NCBI GenBank assembly: GCA_052387235.1
Contig: JBQTJJ010000105.1
Span: forward strand, 1 to 41,769
DNA length: 41,769 nucleotides
DNA from: JBQTJJ01 sp052387235
GTDB lineage: Bacteria; Actinomycetota; Acidimicrobiia; Acidimicrobiales; GCA-2861595
Direction of reading: 5' to 3'
Shown: piece after piece, positions 7,567-16,188 of the stretch
Layout of the letters: every line of letters begins with the position of its first letter
Position numbering within the stretch: position 1 is the stretch's first letter
Translations under genes and position numbers: made by a program
Notes under the pieces: model-generated
Databases searched by the model: none
What the model was told of the DNA's origin: nothing
The model's input: only the letters and a program-made list of their open reading frames with translations

Positions 7567-8729
7567 GCGACGCCGGCGGATCGGACGGGAACGAGCCGGC
7601 CGGGGGCGAGGAGGAGAAGCCGCAGGACGACGCCTTCTCGGCCGCGCCGTCGGGCCCGTCCCACGAGGAGATCGTCCTCGACCGGATCGAGGCGTTCCGC
7701 CGCCGGCGGCCCCGCCTGCTCGACACCGCCGTGAACACCGCCCACGGCGCAGGGGGCAAGGCATCCGCCGCCCTGATGGACGCCGTGTTCCTGGAGGCGT
7801 TCCGCAACGACGTGCTCGAGCCCCTGGGCGACGCCGCCGTGCTGCCGCTCCCGTCGGGCGAGCGCCTGGCCTTCTCCACCGACTCGTTCGTGGTGAAGCC
7901 CCGGCGCTTCCCGGGTGGATCGGTGGGCCACCTGGCCGTCCACGGGACCGTGAACGACCTGGCCATGGCCGGCGCCCGGCCGCTGTGGATCTCCGCCGCC
8001 TTCGTGCTGGAGGAGGGCCTCGAGATCACGGAGCTCAAGGAGATCGTGGCCGACATGGCCGAGGCGGCGGCGCTCGCCGGCGTGCAGATCGTCACCGGCG
8101 ACACCAAGGTGGTGAACAAGGGCGCGGCCGACGGCGTCTACATCACCACCGCCGGCGTGGGCATCATCCCGGCCGGCCGGCAGCTGAGCGCCACCAGCGT
8201 GCGCCCGGGCGACAAGGTCATCGTGTCGGGCTACGTGGGCGACCACGGCGTGGCCGTCATGCTGGCCCGGGGCGAGCTCGGCATATCGGCCGACGTGGCG
8301 TCGGACACCGCCCCACTCGGCCAGCTGGTGGACGAACTGCTCGCCGCCGCCCCGAACACCCGGTGGCTGCGCGATCCCACCCGCGGCGGGGTGGCCACGG
8401 TGTGCAACGAGCTGGCCCGCGACGCCGAGCTGCACGTGTCGCTGGACGAGCCGGCCGTCCCGGTCCGCAACGCCGTCAACGGGGCGTGCGAGATCCTCGG
8501 CATCGACCCGCTCTACGTCGCCAACGAGGGCAAGCTCGTGGCCGTGGTGCCGGCCGGCGAGTGCGACGCGGCGCTGGCGGCCCTCAGGGCCAACCCTCTC
8601 GGCGAGCACGCCGCCGTCATCGGCGAGATCCGGGAGGAGCCGCCCGGCGTCGTGATCATCAACACCACCTTCGGCGGCACCCGCATCGTCGACATGCTGG
8701 TCGGCGATCCCCTCCCCCGCATTTGTTGA
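7563..8729 (+). CDS. hypE: Hydrogenase maturation factor HypE
   Basis: HypE dehydrates a thiocarboxamide on its own C-terminal Cys to a thiocyanate, the source of the cyanide ligands. The 388-residue protein ends in DPLPRIC with the required terminal Cys. The ATP-binding AIRS/PurM-type core begins at NTAHGAGGKASAALMD and includes FSTDSFVV, HGTVNDLAMAGARPLW, VTGDTKVVNKGAADG and LRDPTRGGVATVCNE. An acidic, low-complexity N-terminal extension of about 50 residues precedes the core and makes the protein longer than typical HypE. Start ATG overlaps the hypD stop. Confidence 0.97.
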   Translation: MSDAGGSDGNEPAGGEEEKPQDDAFSAAPSGPSHEEIVLDRIEAFRRRRPRLLDTAVNTAHGAGGKASAALMDAVFLEAFRNDVLEPLGDAAVLPLPSGERLAFSTDSFVVKPRRFPGGSVGHLAVHGTVNDLAMAGARPLWISAAFVLEEGLEITELKEIVADMAEAAALAGVQIVTGDTKVVNKGAADGVYITTAGVGIIPAGRQLSATSVRPGDKVIVSGYVGDHGVAVMLARGELGISADVASDTAPLGQLVDELLAAAPNTRWLRDPTRGGVATVCNELARDAELHVSLDEPAVPVRNAVNGACEILGIDPLYVANEGKLVAVVPAGECDAALAALRANPLGEHAAVIGEIREEPPGVVIINTTFGGTRIVDMLVGDPLPRIC

Positions 8730-8733
8730 CGCC

Positions 8734-8753
8734 GCCGGGGCCCCCACCCCGGC
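8734..8753 (+). terminator. GC hairpin between hypE and hypF
   Basis: A 7-bp perfect stem, GCCGGGG (8734-8740) with CCCCGGC (8747-8753), and a 6-base loop begin four bases after the hypE stop, in the 73-base gap before hypF. It may attenuate readthrough or protect the upstream message. No U-tract is present. Confidence 0.4.
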
Positions 8754-8802
8754 TCCTCTCCGAGACGGGGTCGACGGCCCCCGCCCGGCGCTGCTCCCGG
8801 CC

Positions 8803-11082
8803 ATGATCGAGCGCCGGCGGCTCCGGGTGCGGGGCACCGTGCAGGGCGTGGGCTTCCGCCCCTTCGTCTACCGCACCGCCGTCGAGCTGGGCCTGGCCGG
8901 CTCGGTGTGGAACGACAGCGAGGGCGTCCTGATCGAGGCCGAGGGGCCGGCCGAGGTGCTCGACGAGCTGGGCCGGCGCCTGGCCCGGGAGGCGCCGCCG
9001 CTGGCGTCGGTGGCGGCGGTGGAGGTCATCGACCTCCCGGCCGCCGGCGGCAACGGCGGCTTCCGCATCGTGGAGAGCGAGGCGAACGCGGCGCCGGCCG
9101 TGGCCGTCAGCGTCGACGCCGCCACCTGCGCCGACTGCCTGGCCGAGCTGCACGACCCCGGCGACCGGCGCTTCGAGTACCCGTTCGTCAACTGCACCAA
9201 CTGCGGGCCGCGATACACGATCATCCGGTCGATCCCGTACGACCGGGCCGCCACCACCATGGCCGGGTTCGCCATGTGCGCCGAGTGCCGGGCCGAGTAC
9301 GAGGACCCGGCCGACCGTCGCTTCCACGCCGAGCCCAACGCGTGCCCGGTGTGCGGGCCCCACCTGCGCCTGATCGACCCGAGCGGGCGGGTGCGGGCCG
9401 AGCGGGTCGAGGCCCTCGATGGCGCGGCGGCCGACCTGCGCGCCGGGCGCATCGTGGGCGTCAAGGGCCTGGGCGGCTACCACCTGGCCGTCGACGCCGG
9501 CGACGCGGACGCGGTGGCCGAGCTGCGCCGGCGCAAGGCCCGGGACTTCAAGCCCTTCGCCGTGATGGTGCCCGACCTGGCCTCAGCCCACCGGTTGTGC
9601 GAGCTGTCGCCGGAGGCCGAGGCCGCGCTCACGTCCCCTCGCCGGCCCATCGTGCTGGCCCCGCGCCGCCCGGGAGCGCCGGTGGCGGCGGCAGTGGCCC
9701 CGGGACTGCCCGAGCTCGGCATCATGCTCGCCTACACACCCGTGCACGACCTGCTCCTGGCCCGGGTCGGACGGCCGCTGGTGATGACGAGCGGCAACCT
9801 GAGCGACGAGCCCATCGCCCACGAGGACGACGACGCCCTGGCCCGCCTCGGGCCCATGACCGACGCCCTCCTCACCTCCGACCGCCCCATCCACATCCGC
9901 TGCGACGACTCGGTCGTGCGCGACGTTCCCGACGTGGGCGTGCAGATGGTGCGCCGGTCGCGGGGCTACGCCCCCGAGCCCATCGCCCTCCCGGTGCCGG
10001 CCGGGCGCCACATCCTGGCCGTGGGGGCCGAGCTGAAGGCCACGGTGGCGGTGGCCAAGGGCTCCACCGTGGTGGCCAGCCACCACATCGGCGACCTCGA
10101 GCACCTGCCCGCCTACCTGTCGTTCCTCCAGGCGGTGGACCACCTGTGCCACCTGGCCGGGGTGACCCCGGAGGTGGTGGTGCACGACCTGCACCCCGAG
10201 TACCTGTCCACCAAGTTCGCCCTCGACCTCGACCTGCCGGCGGTGGGCGTGCAGCACCACCACGCCCACATCGCCTCGTGCCTGGTGGACAACGGCCGGG
10301 ACGAGGAGGTGCTCGGCGTCGCCTTCGACGGCACCGGCCTGGGCTGCGACGACTCCCTATGGGGCGGCGAGTTCCTGGTGGCGGGACTGCGGGCCTCCCG
10401 CCGCGTCGGCCACCTGGCGCCGGTCCCCCTTCCGGGCGGCGCCATGGCCATCCGCCAGCCCTGGCGCATGGGCATGGTGTGGGCCGGCCACGCCCTCGGC
10501 GCAGACGAGGCGGCCCGGTTCGGGGCGTCGGTGGACGACCGCTGGGCCGCCGTGCTGGCCCTGGCCGGCCGCCCCGAGACGGTGCGTACCACCAGCGCCG
10601 GCCGCCTCTTCGACGCTGTCGCCGCCCTCCTCGGCCTGCGGGCCGAGGTCTCCTACGAGGCCCAGGCCGCCATCGAGATGGAGGCGTGCGCCGCCGGCCT
10701 GCCCCTGGAGGCCCCGGGGGCGTGGACGCTCGACGTGCCCGAGGTGGTCGGCGGCGCCGGCCCCCTGGTCCTCGACCCCTCGCCCCTGGTCGCCCTGGTG
10801 GTGGCCGAGCGGGACCGGGGGACACCGGTGGCCGAGGTGGCGGCCGGGTTCCACGCCGGCCTGGGCCGAGCCGTGGCCGAGGCGGCCGCGGGCCTGGCCC
10901 GTGCCGCCGGCCTCGGCACCGTCGCCCTCAGCGGCGGCGTGTTCCAGAACGCCCGCCTCACCCGGATCGTGGCCGCCCACCTGGCCGGCGCCGGCCTGGA
11001 GGTCCTGGTCCACCACCGCATCCCGCCCAACGACGGCGGCATCAGCTACGGCCAGGCCGCAGTGGCTGCTGCTGGTCCATAG
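8803..11082 (+). CDS. hypF: Carbamoyltransferase HypF
   Basis: HypF transfers carbamoyl from carbamoyl phosphate to the HypE C-terminal Cys. The 759-residue protein is full length. An N-terminal acylphosphatase domain has GTVQGVGFRPFVYR at 11-24. Four zinc CxxC pairs follow: C109/C112, C131/C134, C159/C162 and C181/C184. A YrdC-like domain (GRIVGVKGLGGYHLAVDA, then KARDFKPFAVM) precedes a Kae1-like domain with QHHHAHIAS (from H485), AFDGTGLGCDDSLWGGEF and a C-terminal ALSGGVFQN. It is the last gene of the cluster, followed by a hairpin and then convergent genes. Confidence 0.97.
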   Translation: MIERRRLRVRGTVQGVGFRPFVYRTAVELGLAGSVWNDSEGVLIEAEGPAEVLDELGRRLAREAPPLASVAAVEVIDLPAAGGNGGFRIVESEANAAPAVAVSVDAATCADCLAELHDPGDRRFEYPFVNCTNCGPRYTIIRSIPYDRAATTMAGFAMCAECRAEYEDPADRRFHAEPNACPVCGPHLRLIDPSGRVRAERVEALDGAAADLRAGRIVGVKGLGGYHLAVDAGDADAVAELRRRKARDFKPFAVMVPDLASAHRLCELSPEAEAALTSPRRPIVLAPRRPGAPVAAAVAPGLPELGIMLAYTPVHDLLLARVGRPLVMTSGNLSDEPIAHEDDDALARLGPMTDALLTSDRPIHIRCDDSVVRDVPDVGVQMVRRSRGYAPEPIALPVPAGRHILAVGAELKATVAVAKGSTVVASHHIGDLEHLPAYLSFLQAVDHLCHLAGVTPEVVVHDLHPEYLSTKFALDLDLPAVGVQHHHAHIASCLVDNGRDEEVLGVAFDGTGLGCDDSLWGGEFLVAGLRASRRVGHLAPVPLPGGAMAIRQPWRMGMVWAGHALGADEAARFGASVDDRWAAVLALAGRPETVRTTSAGRLFDAVAALLGLRAEVSYEAQAAIEMEACAAGLPLEAPGAWTLDVPEVVGGAGPLVLDPSPLVALVVAERDRGTPVAEVAAGFHAGLGRAVAEAAAGLARAAGLGTVALSGGVFQNARLTRIVAAHLAGAGLEVLVHHRIPPNDGGISYGQAAVAAAGP

Positions 11083-11122
11083 GCCCGGCCGGGCCCCGAC
11101 CCCGCCTCCTCGCCAGCGCGGG

Positions 11123-11168
11123 ACTGGTAGCGGCATCGGTGGCCAGGGGGACCGATTCCGCTACCAGT
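11123..11168. terminator. Long hairpin, copy D, between convergent hypF and the Kelch gene
   Basis: ACTGGTAGCGG (11123-11133) pairs perfectly with CCGCTACCAGT (11158-11168). After one mismatched pair, ATCGGT pairs with ACCGAT around a 10-base loop. It lies 40 bases after hypF and 17 bases beyond the end of the facing Kelch gene, so it can terminate both. The CTGGTAGC outer arm resembles the outer arm of the hairpins at 4047 and 22109, but the apex differs. Confidence 0.65.
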
Positions 11169-11184
11169 GCGGCTGTGGGGGGGG

Positions 11185-12348
11185 TCAGCCGGGGGTATAG
11201 GCGGCGCCGGTGTCGGCCATGACGCGAGAGCCGTCCTCGCTGGTGACGCTGCCGCCCCAGATCAGGAACTCCTTCCCCGTCCAGGCCTGGGCCGTGTTGG
11301 AGCGGCCGGCCATGGCGGGACGGGGACGGGGCAGGAGGGCCCAGCCCTCTCCCGGCCGGTAGCCGGCGCCGTTGCCGTAGGTGAAGGTGTCGCCGCCGCC
11401 CCACAAGAGGAGCTCCTCGCCCGTCCAGACCACGGAGTGCCCGCCCCGTCCGGCCAGGCCCTGGGCCGTCGGGAGCGGCTCCCAGGTGTCGGCGGCGGGG
11501 TCGTAGGCGGCCCCGTCGGCGATGTGGCCGGCGGCGCCTCCGCCGCCCCAGAGGAGGAGCTGCTCGCCCGTCCAGGCGAAACCGGGGCCGACGCGCGCCG
11601 CCAGCGGGGACCTGGCCAGCGGCCGCCAGGTGCCGGCGGCGGGGTCGTGGGCGGCGCCGTCGGCGGCGAAGGTCGACTCGCCTGTGCCCCCGCCCCAGAT
11701 CACCAGCTCCTTGCCGGTCCACACGGCCGCACTTCCCGACCGGCCTGCCAGAGGACCGGGCGGCAGGGGCCGCCAGGTGTTGGCGGCGGGGTCGTAGGCA
11801 GCGCCGTCGGCGAACGCCCGGCCGGCGCCGATCGAGCCGCCCCAGACCAGCACCTCCGTGCCGGTCCACACCATGGCCGGGCGGGATCGAGGGCTCAGCG
11901 GCGACGGCGGCAGGGGCCGCCAGGTGTCGGCGGCGGGGTCGTAGGCGGCGCCGTCGCCGGCCAGGCTGGCCCCGGCGCCGCCGCCCCAGACGACCATCTC
12001 CCTGCCGGTCCACACGGCCGACTGCCGTGCCGTGCGGGGCGACAGCGGGGAAGCCGCCATCGGCCTCCAGCTGTCGGCTGCCGGGTCGTAGCGGGCACCG
12101 TCGGCCAGCTGCACGTCATTGCCGAACCCGCCCCACACCAGCATCTCCCTGCCCGTCCACACGCTGGCAGGGTTGGCGCGGGGCGCCAGCGGCGATGCGC
12201 CCAGCACCCGCCAGGTCCCGCCCGCCTCGCCCCGCGCCGCGGTCGCCCCGCTGCCGCCACCACCACTGCCCCCTCCCCCGCAGGCGGCGAGGAGGACGGC
12301 CAGCACCAGCACGGTCGCCCCGACAGGCGGCCGGCGCCTACAGCGCAT
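11185..12348 (-). CDS. Kelch-like repeat lipoprotein
   Basis: The 387-residue protein has a lipoprotein signal (ATVLVLAVLLAACGGGG, lipobox Cys at 23) and a Gly/Ser linker. Seven repeats of about 48 residues follow, each containing WTGxExLxWGG, DGAxYDPAAxTW and SPLxPR. This is a Kelch-type pattern, and seven copies suggest a seven-bladed propeller outside the membrane. Function unknown; such propellers bind proteins or glycans. Its ATG lies 11 bases inside the end of the upstream substrate-binding-protein gene, so translation is coupled. It is the last gene of the leftward surface-protein group. Confidence 0.85.
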   Translation of the reverse strand: MRCRRRPPVGATVLVLAVLLAACGGGGSGGGGSGATAARGEAGGTWRVLGASPLAPRANPASVWTGREMLVWGGFGNDVQLADGARYDPAADSWRPMAASPLSPRTARQSAVWTGREMVVWGGGAGASLAGDGAAYDPAADTWRPLPPSPLSPRSRPAMVWTGTEVLVWGGSIGAGRAFADGAAYDPAANTWRPLPPGPLAGRSGSAAVWTGKELVIWGGGTGESTFAADGAAHDPAAGTWRPLARSPLAARVGPGFAWTGEQLLLWGGGGAAGHIADGAAYDPAADTWEPLPTAQGLAGRGGHSVVWTGEELLLWGGGDTFTYGNGAGYRPGEGWALLPRPRPAMAGRSNTAQAWTGKEFLIWGGSVTSEDGSRVMADTGAAYTPG

Positions 12349-13276
12349 CGACCACGGCCGTGGTGAGCAGCTCCTCGCGGCACACCTCGGTGGCGGCGAG
12401 CGGCGTGATCCCGTAGGTCCGCACTGCGTGGGCGATGGTGGCCTCCCACTGGTCCTCGGTCATCGCCAGCGGCTGCCCGGTGGCGAAGAGATAGTCCTCG
12501 AGGACGGCCCACTCCTCGAGGGCGCCGTCCGGGTCCACCGCCGGGTAGCGCCGGCACAGCTCGCCGAGCCCCTGCTCGGGGTCCCCCCGCTGCTGCTCGA
12601 AGGCGGCCCGGAGGGCCTCCACCATTCGGGCGGCCACGCCGGCCGGCACGTGCTCGGCCGCCGCCACGCCGGTGGTGTACACCCGGGGGCCGAACGGGAT
12701 GGACCGCACGGGGACGCCGGCCGCCCGCCGGATCACGGCGATGGCCTCGTCCCAGGAGCCGATCACGTCCACCTCCCCTTCGGCCAGCGACAGCCGCACA
12801 CCGCCCTCCCGGCGCGCCACCACGGCGGGCGCGCCAAGGTCGAGGGCCTCCAGGCCGGCCCGGTACTCGTGGTCGAACCAGGGCGCGGTACTGGCCGCCA
12901 CCTTGGCGCCGGCCAGGTCGGACGGCCACCGGAGCGGGGAGTCGTCCCGGACGAACCCGGCCAAGGGGCTGCGCTGGTGGAGCACGGCCACGAACCTCGG
13001 GCCGGGATGCCCGGGTCGCCCGGTCCGCTGCCGAAGCCGGGCCTGGACCGCGGTGACAGCGAAGTCGGGCGCATCCGGCGCCGGCTCAGGCGGCACTGTA
13101 GCCTCCCTCGCCGGCGCCTGCCGGCGGGGCGGGCTCACCAGCTCGACGTCCAGCCCATGGTCGGCGAACAGACCGCTCGCCTCCGCCCCGAACAGGGGCA
13201 GGTTCAGTCCCGGCTGTCAGACGGGAGCGAACAGGGCCAGCCGCACCTCGTCGTGTGTCCCTCCTGCAGCGCCCAC
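12338..13276 (-). pseudogene. ABC-type substrate-binding protein (SsuA/THI5-like) interrupted by in-frame TGA
   Basis: From GTG 13276, with GAGGAGG seven bases upstream, the frame reads MGAAGGTHDEVRLALFAPV, meets TGA at 13217-13219, and continues in the same frame as QPGLNLPLFGAEASGLFADHG and onward to a stop at 12338. The residues on both sides of the TGA together make a normal beta1-alpha1 start of an NMT1/THI5-like periplasmic-binding fold, so the stop interrupts a once-intact gene of about 312 codons. Later parts look intact (DLAGAKVAASTAPWFDHEY, EGEVDVIGSWDEAI). A GTG at 13138 could give a 266-residue fragment lacking the first domain strand. There is no signal peptide at the GTG start, and no ABC permease nearby. 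A sequencing error is possible. The downstream Kelch gene overlaps its end. Confidence 0.75.
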
Positions 13277-13309
13277 GGGCGTGCCTCCTCTTGATGGCCC
13301 GGCACCCGA

Positions 13310-16129
13310 CTACTTCGGAACGGTCGCGACCCCGACGACCCTGGCATTGAGACGGGTGCCGCCGAGCGAGCCCAGGAACGGCGCCCCGAGCGCGTACACG
13401 CCGCCGTCGGCGCCGACCATCCAGTAGCCGGTGGTGCCCGGCGCCGCCTCCATCCCCACCACCGGAGAAGCCAGCCGGCCGCCGGCCGCAGACCCGGCGA
13501 ACACGGCGTCCCCGAACGCGAACACCCCGCCGTCGGCCGCGGCCAGGTGGTAGCCGCGCCCGGAGGCGGTGCGCTCGATGCCGACCACCGGCGACTTGAG
13601 GGCGAGGCCGCCGGCCGAGCCAAGGAACGAGGCGTCACCGAAGGCGAACACGCCGCCGTCGGCCGCGGCGAGGCGGTAGCCCCGACCGCCGGGCGTGCCG
13701 GCGATGCCGACGATCGGGGCCTTGAGGGCGGTGCCGCCCATGGAGCCGTGGAAGCGGGCGTCGCCGAAGGCGAACACGCCGCCGTCGGCCGCGGCCAGCC
13801 AGTAGCCGTTCCCGGTGCCCGTGGGCGCCATGCCGACGATCGGCGCGTTCAGCTTCCCGCCACCCATCGAGCCGCGATAGACGGCATCGCCGAACGAGAA
13901 GACCCCGCCGTCCGCAGCCACAAGCCAGTAACCGCCGCCGGTGGGGCTGGCGGAGAGGCCCACGACCGGTCGGGTGAGCTTGAGGGCGCCGGCCGACCCG
14001 AAGAAGGGCGCATCGCCGAGGGCGAACACGCCGCCGTCGGCGGAGGCCAGCCAGTAGCCCCGGCCCGCGAACGGCGCCGGCTTCTCGAGGATCCACAGGC
14101 CCGAGCTCATGTCGGAGACGACGATGTGGCGGGACGTGTAGTCGACGCCGACCACGAAGGCCTTGGGCGGCACGGTACCGGTGGGATCGGTGGTGTCGGG
14201 CGGGATGAACGAGCCCACCTCGACCGGCAGTCCCGACTTGAGGTCGAGGATCCGCAGGCCGTCGGAGTTCCACGCCGCGTACACGCGGGTCCCGTCGACG
14301 ACCGGCTGGCCCGCCGAGTACACGCCGCGGATGTCGGGCGGCGGGAACACGCGCGAGCCCGGGCTGCGGTACACGGCGACCTCGGACGGCGCGGCCGGGT
14401 TGGACACGTCGAGGAGGCGGAGACCACCCCACTCACCGGGCAGGTCGACCACCGCCCCCGTCACCGGCTGGGCCGGGACGCACTTGCCGTCGGCCGCCTG
14501 GGTCGGGCACAGCAGGGTGCGCAGCGCCTCGCCGGCCGCCTGCTTGACCTGGACGTTCGGGCCCACGTAGAGACCGGTGGGCGACTGGTTCTGGTCGACC
14601 GGCACGGCCGGCCATGCGCCGGTGGTGAACGTCGAGACCGACTCCGGCACGGTGCTCGTCACCGAGGAGACGATGGCGATGGCGCCGGCGTCCTCCAGGT
14701 AGCGCTGCCGGGCGACGCCCGGGCAGCCGCCGCCGGGCTGGGCGCCGCTCGGCGGGTCGCCGGCGACGGCGATCTTCCCGGCCGGGTTGCCGAGCAGAGG
14801 ATCGGCGGCGGTGGTGGAGCCGTCGGCGGCGCGTCGGGCGGGACAGCCGCGACCCACGAACACCAGCTCTCCGGGGACCTGCCCGCCCGGCTTGGCGAAG
14901 GCCTGGGACTGGAAGCGCAGGTCAGCCAGCGTCCACAGGCCAGCACAGCCCTGCTTCACGCCGGCGATCGACGAAGGTGCATCGACCCGCAGGGAGGAGG
15001 TCGGCCACCACCAGTCCTCCTCCGACACCACGGCCAGCTGGCGACCTGCGACCTCGGCCGGCGCGGCGAAGGCGGCCTGGCCCTCGACGTCCCAGTCGGC
15101 GGGGTACGACCACACGCCCAGGGAGCGGGGATTGGCCAGGTCGCGCACGTCCACGACGTGCACGCCACCGTCGAGGTAGGGAACGTAGAGCCTGGTGCCG
15201 TCGGGGCTCAGCTCGGCGGTACGACCGCCGGCCCGGGGGAAGCAGCCGTTCGGCCCCGTCTGCGCCGGGGCGCCGTCGAGCCTGGGCCACGAGCTGAGCT
15301 GGGTCGGCTTGGTGGGATCGGTGACGTCGACCAGGCGGATGTCCCCGGCCGTGGAGGCGTTCTGGATCGAGTCGGGCTTCCCGCTGACGGACAGGATCCT
15401 GCCGTCCCGGAGCCGCTGCAGCCTGACCGAGAACTGGTCCTGGGCGCAGTTGACCTCGTCGCCGGGGCCGCACGGGGGCGCCTGCGGATCCTGGTCCTCG
15501 AAGTCGGCGTGATACCGGCTCAGGAACCGGGGCCTCGACCGGTCCGACACGTCGTAATAGGCGACGCCGCGGTGGGCGAAGCTGCCGGGCTGGACCACGA
15601 ACCGGTTGAGGAACGAGTCGTAGTCGAGCTGGCAGGTGGCGAAGGCGATCGCCACCAGGTCACCGGTGAAGGCGGGCGTGCTGACGTGGAGCGCATCCAC
15701 GTCGCGGGCCGCCTGGCCCTTCGGCACGGGGATGGTGCCTGCCACCGACGGCCGGGTGGGGTCGGAGATGTCGACCACCTTGACCGGCACGGTCACGCAC
15801 GGCGGCCCGGTGTTGACGGACGCGATCTTGGTGTTGCCGTTCGACATGGTGCCCATCGGCGTGTAGCCGGCGGCGACGACGGCGGTGGTGCCGACCACGC
15901 TGACCGGGCCGTTGAGGCCCTGGCCACCGAGGTTCGAGTACCCGACGACCTTCACGCCCTGGGCCTGGACGCCGGCCGGGACGGGGGCCGGGCCGGTCTG
16001 CGCCCCTCCGGGACCGGACGGGACGCCCAGCGTCCCCGCCAGCACGACCAGGGGCAGGGCCACCCGCAGGAACGACACCCGGCGGCCCCCCGGCCGGGCT
16101 CCCCGCACTCCGGTCACTTCGCTGGCCAT
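13310..16129 (-). CDS. Secreted LVIVD-repeat protein with PA-like insert and six C-terminal GYWLVAADGGVFAFGD repeats
   Basis: The 939-residue protein starts at ATG 16129 (AAGGGG nine bases upstream; the frame is open further to 16192). A Sec-type signal (VSFLRVALPLVVLAGTLGVPSGPGGAQT) covers about residues 18-45. Residues about 70-680 contain LVIVD-type repeats such as VKVVDISDPTRPSVAGTI, VAYYDVSDRSRPRFLSRY, IRLVDVTDPTKPTQLSSW, VHVVDVRDLANPRSLG and LRLLDVSNPAAPSEVAVY, a beta-propeller signature. Residues about 413-510 resemble a protease-associated insert (GKIAVAGDP, YLEDAGAIAIVSS). Residues about 686-939 are six 42-residue repeats, described separately. It follows the RTX-like gene by 59 bases. 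Likely exported and surface-associated; ligand unknown. Confidence 0.85.
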   Translation of the reverse strand: MASEVTGVRGARPGGRRVSFLRVALPLVVLAGTLGVPSGPGGAQTGPAPVPAGVQAQGVKVVGYSNLGGQGLNGPVSVVGTTAVVAAGYTPMGTMSNGNTKIASVNTGPPCVTVPVKVVDISDPTRPSVAGTIPVPKGQAARDVDALHVSTPAFTGDLVAIAFATCQLDYDSFLNRFVVQPGSFAHRGVAYYDVSDRSRPRFLSRYHADFEDQDPQAPPCGPGDEVNCAQDQFSVRLQRLRDGRILSVSGKPDSIQNASTAGDIRLVDVTDPTKPTQLSSWPRLDGAPAQTGPNGCFPRAGGRTAELSPDGTRLYVPYLDGGVHVVDVRDLANPRSLGVWSYPADWDVEGQAAFAAPAEVAGRQLAVVSEEDWWWPTSSLRVDAPSSIAGVKQGCAGLWTLADLRFQSQAFAKPGGQVPGELVFVGRGCPARRAADGSTTAADPLLGNPAGKIAVAGDPPSGAQPGGGCPGVARQRYLEDAGAIAIVSSVTSTVPESVSTFTTGAWPAVPVDQNQSPTGLYVGPNVQVKQAAGEALRTLLCPTQAADGKCVPAQPVTGAVVDLPGEWGGLRLLDVSNPAAPSEVAVYRSPGSRVFPPPDIRGVYSAGQPVVDGTRVYAAWNSDGLRILDLKSGLPVEVGSFIPPDTTDPTGTVPPKAFVVGVDYTSRHIVVSDMSSGLWILEKPAPFAGRGYWLASADGGVFALGDAPFFGSAGALKLTRPVVGLSASPTGGGYWLVAADGGVFSFGDAVYRGSMGGGKLNAPIVGMAPTGTGNGYWLAAADGGVFAFGDARFHGSMGGTALKAPIVGIAGTPGGRGYRLAAADGGVFAFGDASFLGSAGGLALKSPVVGIERTASGRGYHLAAADGGVFAFGDAVFAGSAAGGRLASPVVGMEAAPGTTGYWMVGADGGVYALGAPFLGSLGGTRLNARVVGVATVPK
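13313..14070 (-). repeat. Six tandem 42-residue repeats (GYWLVAADGGVFAFGDAxFxGSxG) in the LVIVD protein
   Basis: The coding DNA has a period of about 126 bases. Each unit reads GYWLaAADGGVFaFGDA, then FxGSxGG, LxxPVVGm and a Gly-rich turn. Copies differ by several residues (GYRLAAADGG, GYHLAAADGG, and a last copy GYWMVGADGGVYALG), so they are old duplications. Six blades of one length suggest a closed six-fold propeller. Confidence 0.85.
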
Positions 16130-16188
16130 CGCCGAGCCCCTTTTCGTCGTCCGCCGTCGTGCTGAACATCGGCCCGAGCCGCAGCCGG

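Noticed and set aside
13217..13219. TGA as selenocysteine or recoded codon
   Set aside because: The position falls in a domain where no Cys is expected, no SECIS-like stem was evident, and TGA is used as a normal stop throughout the window.
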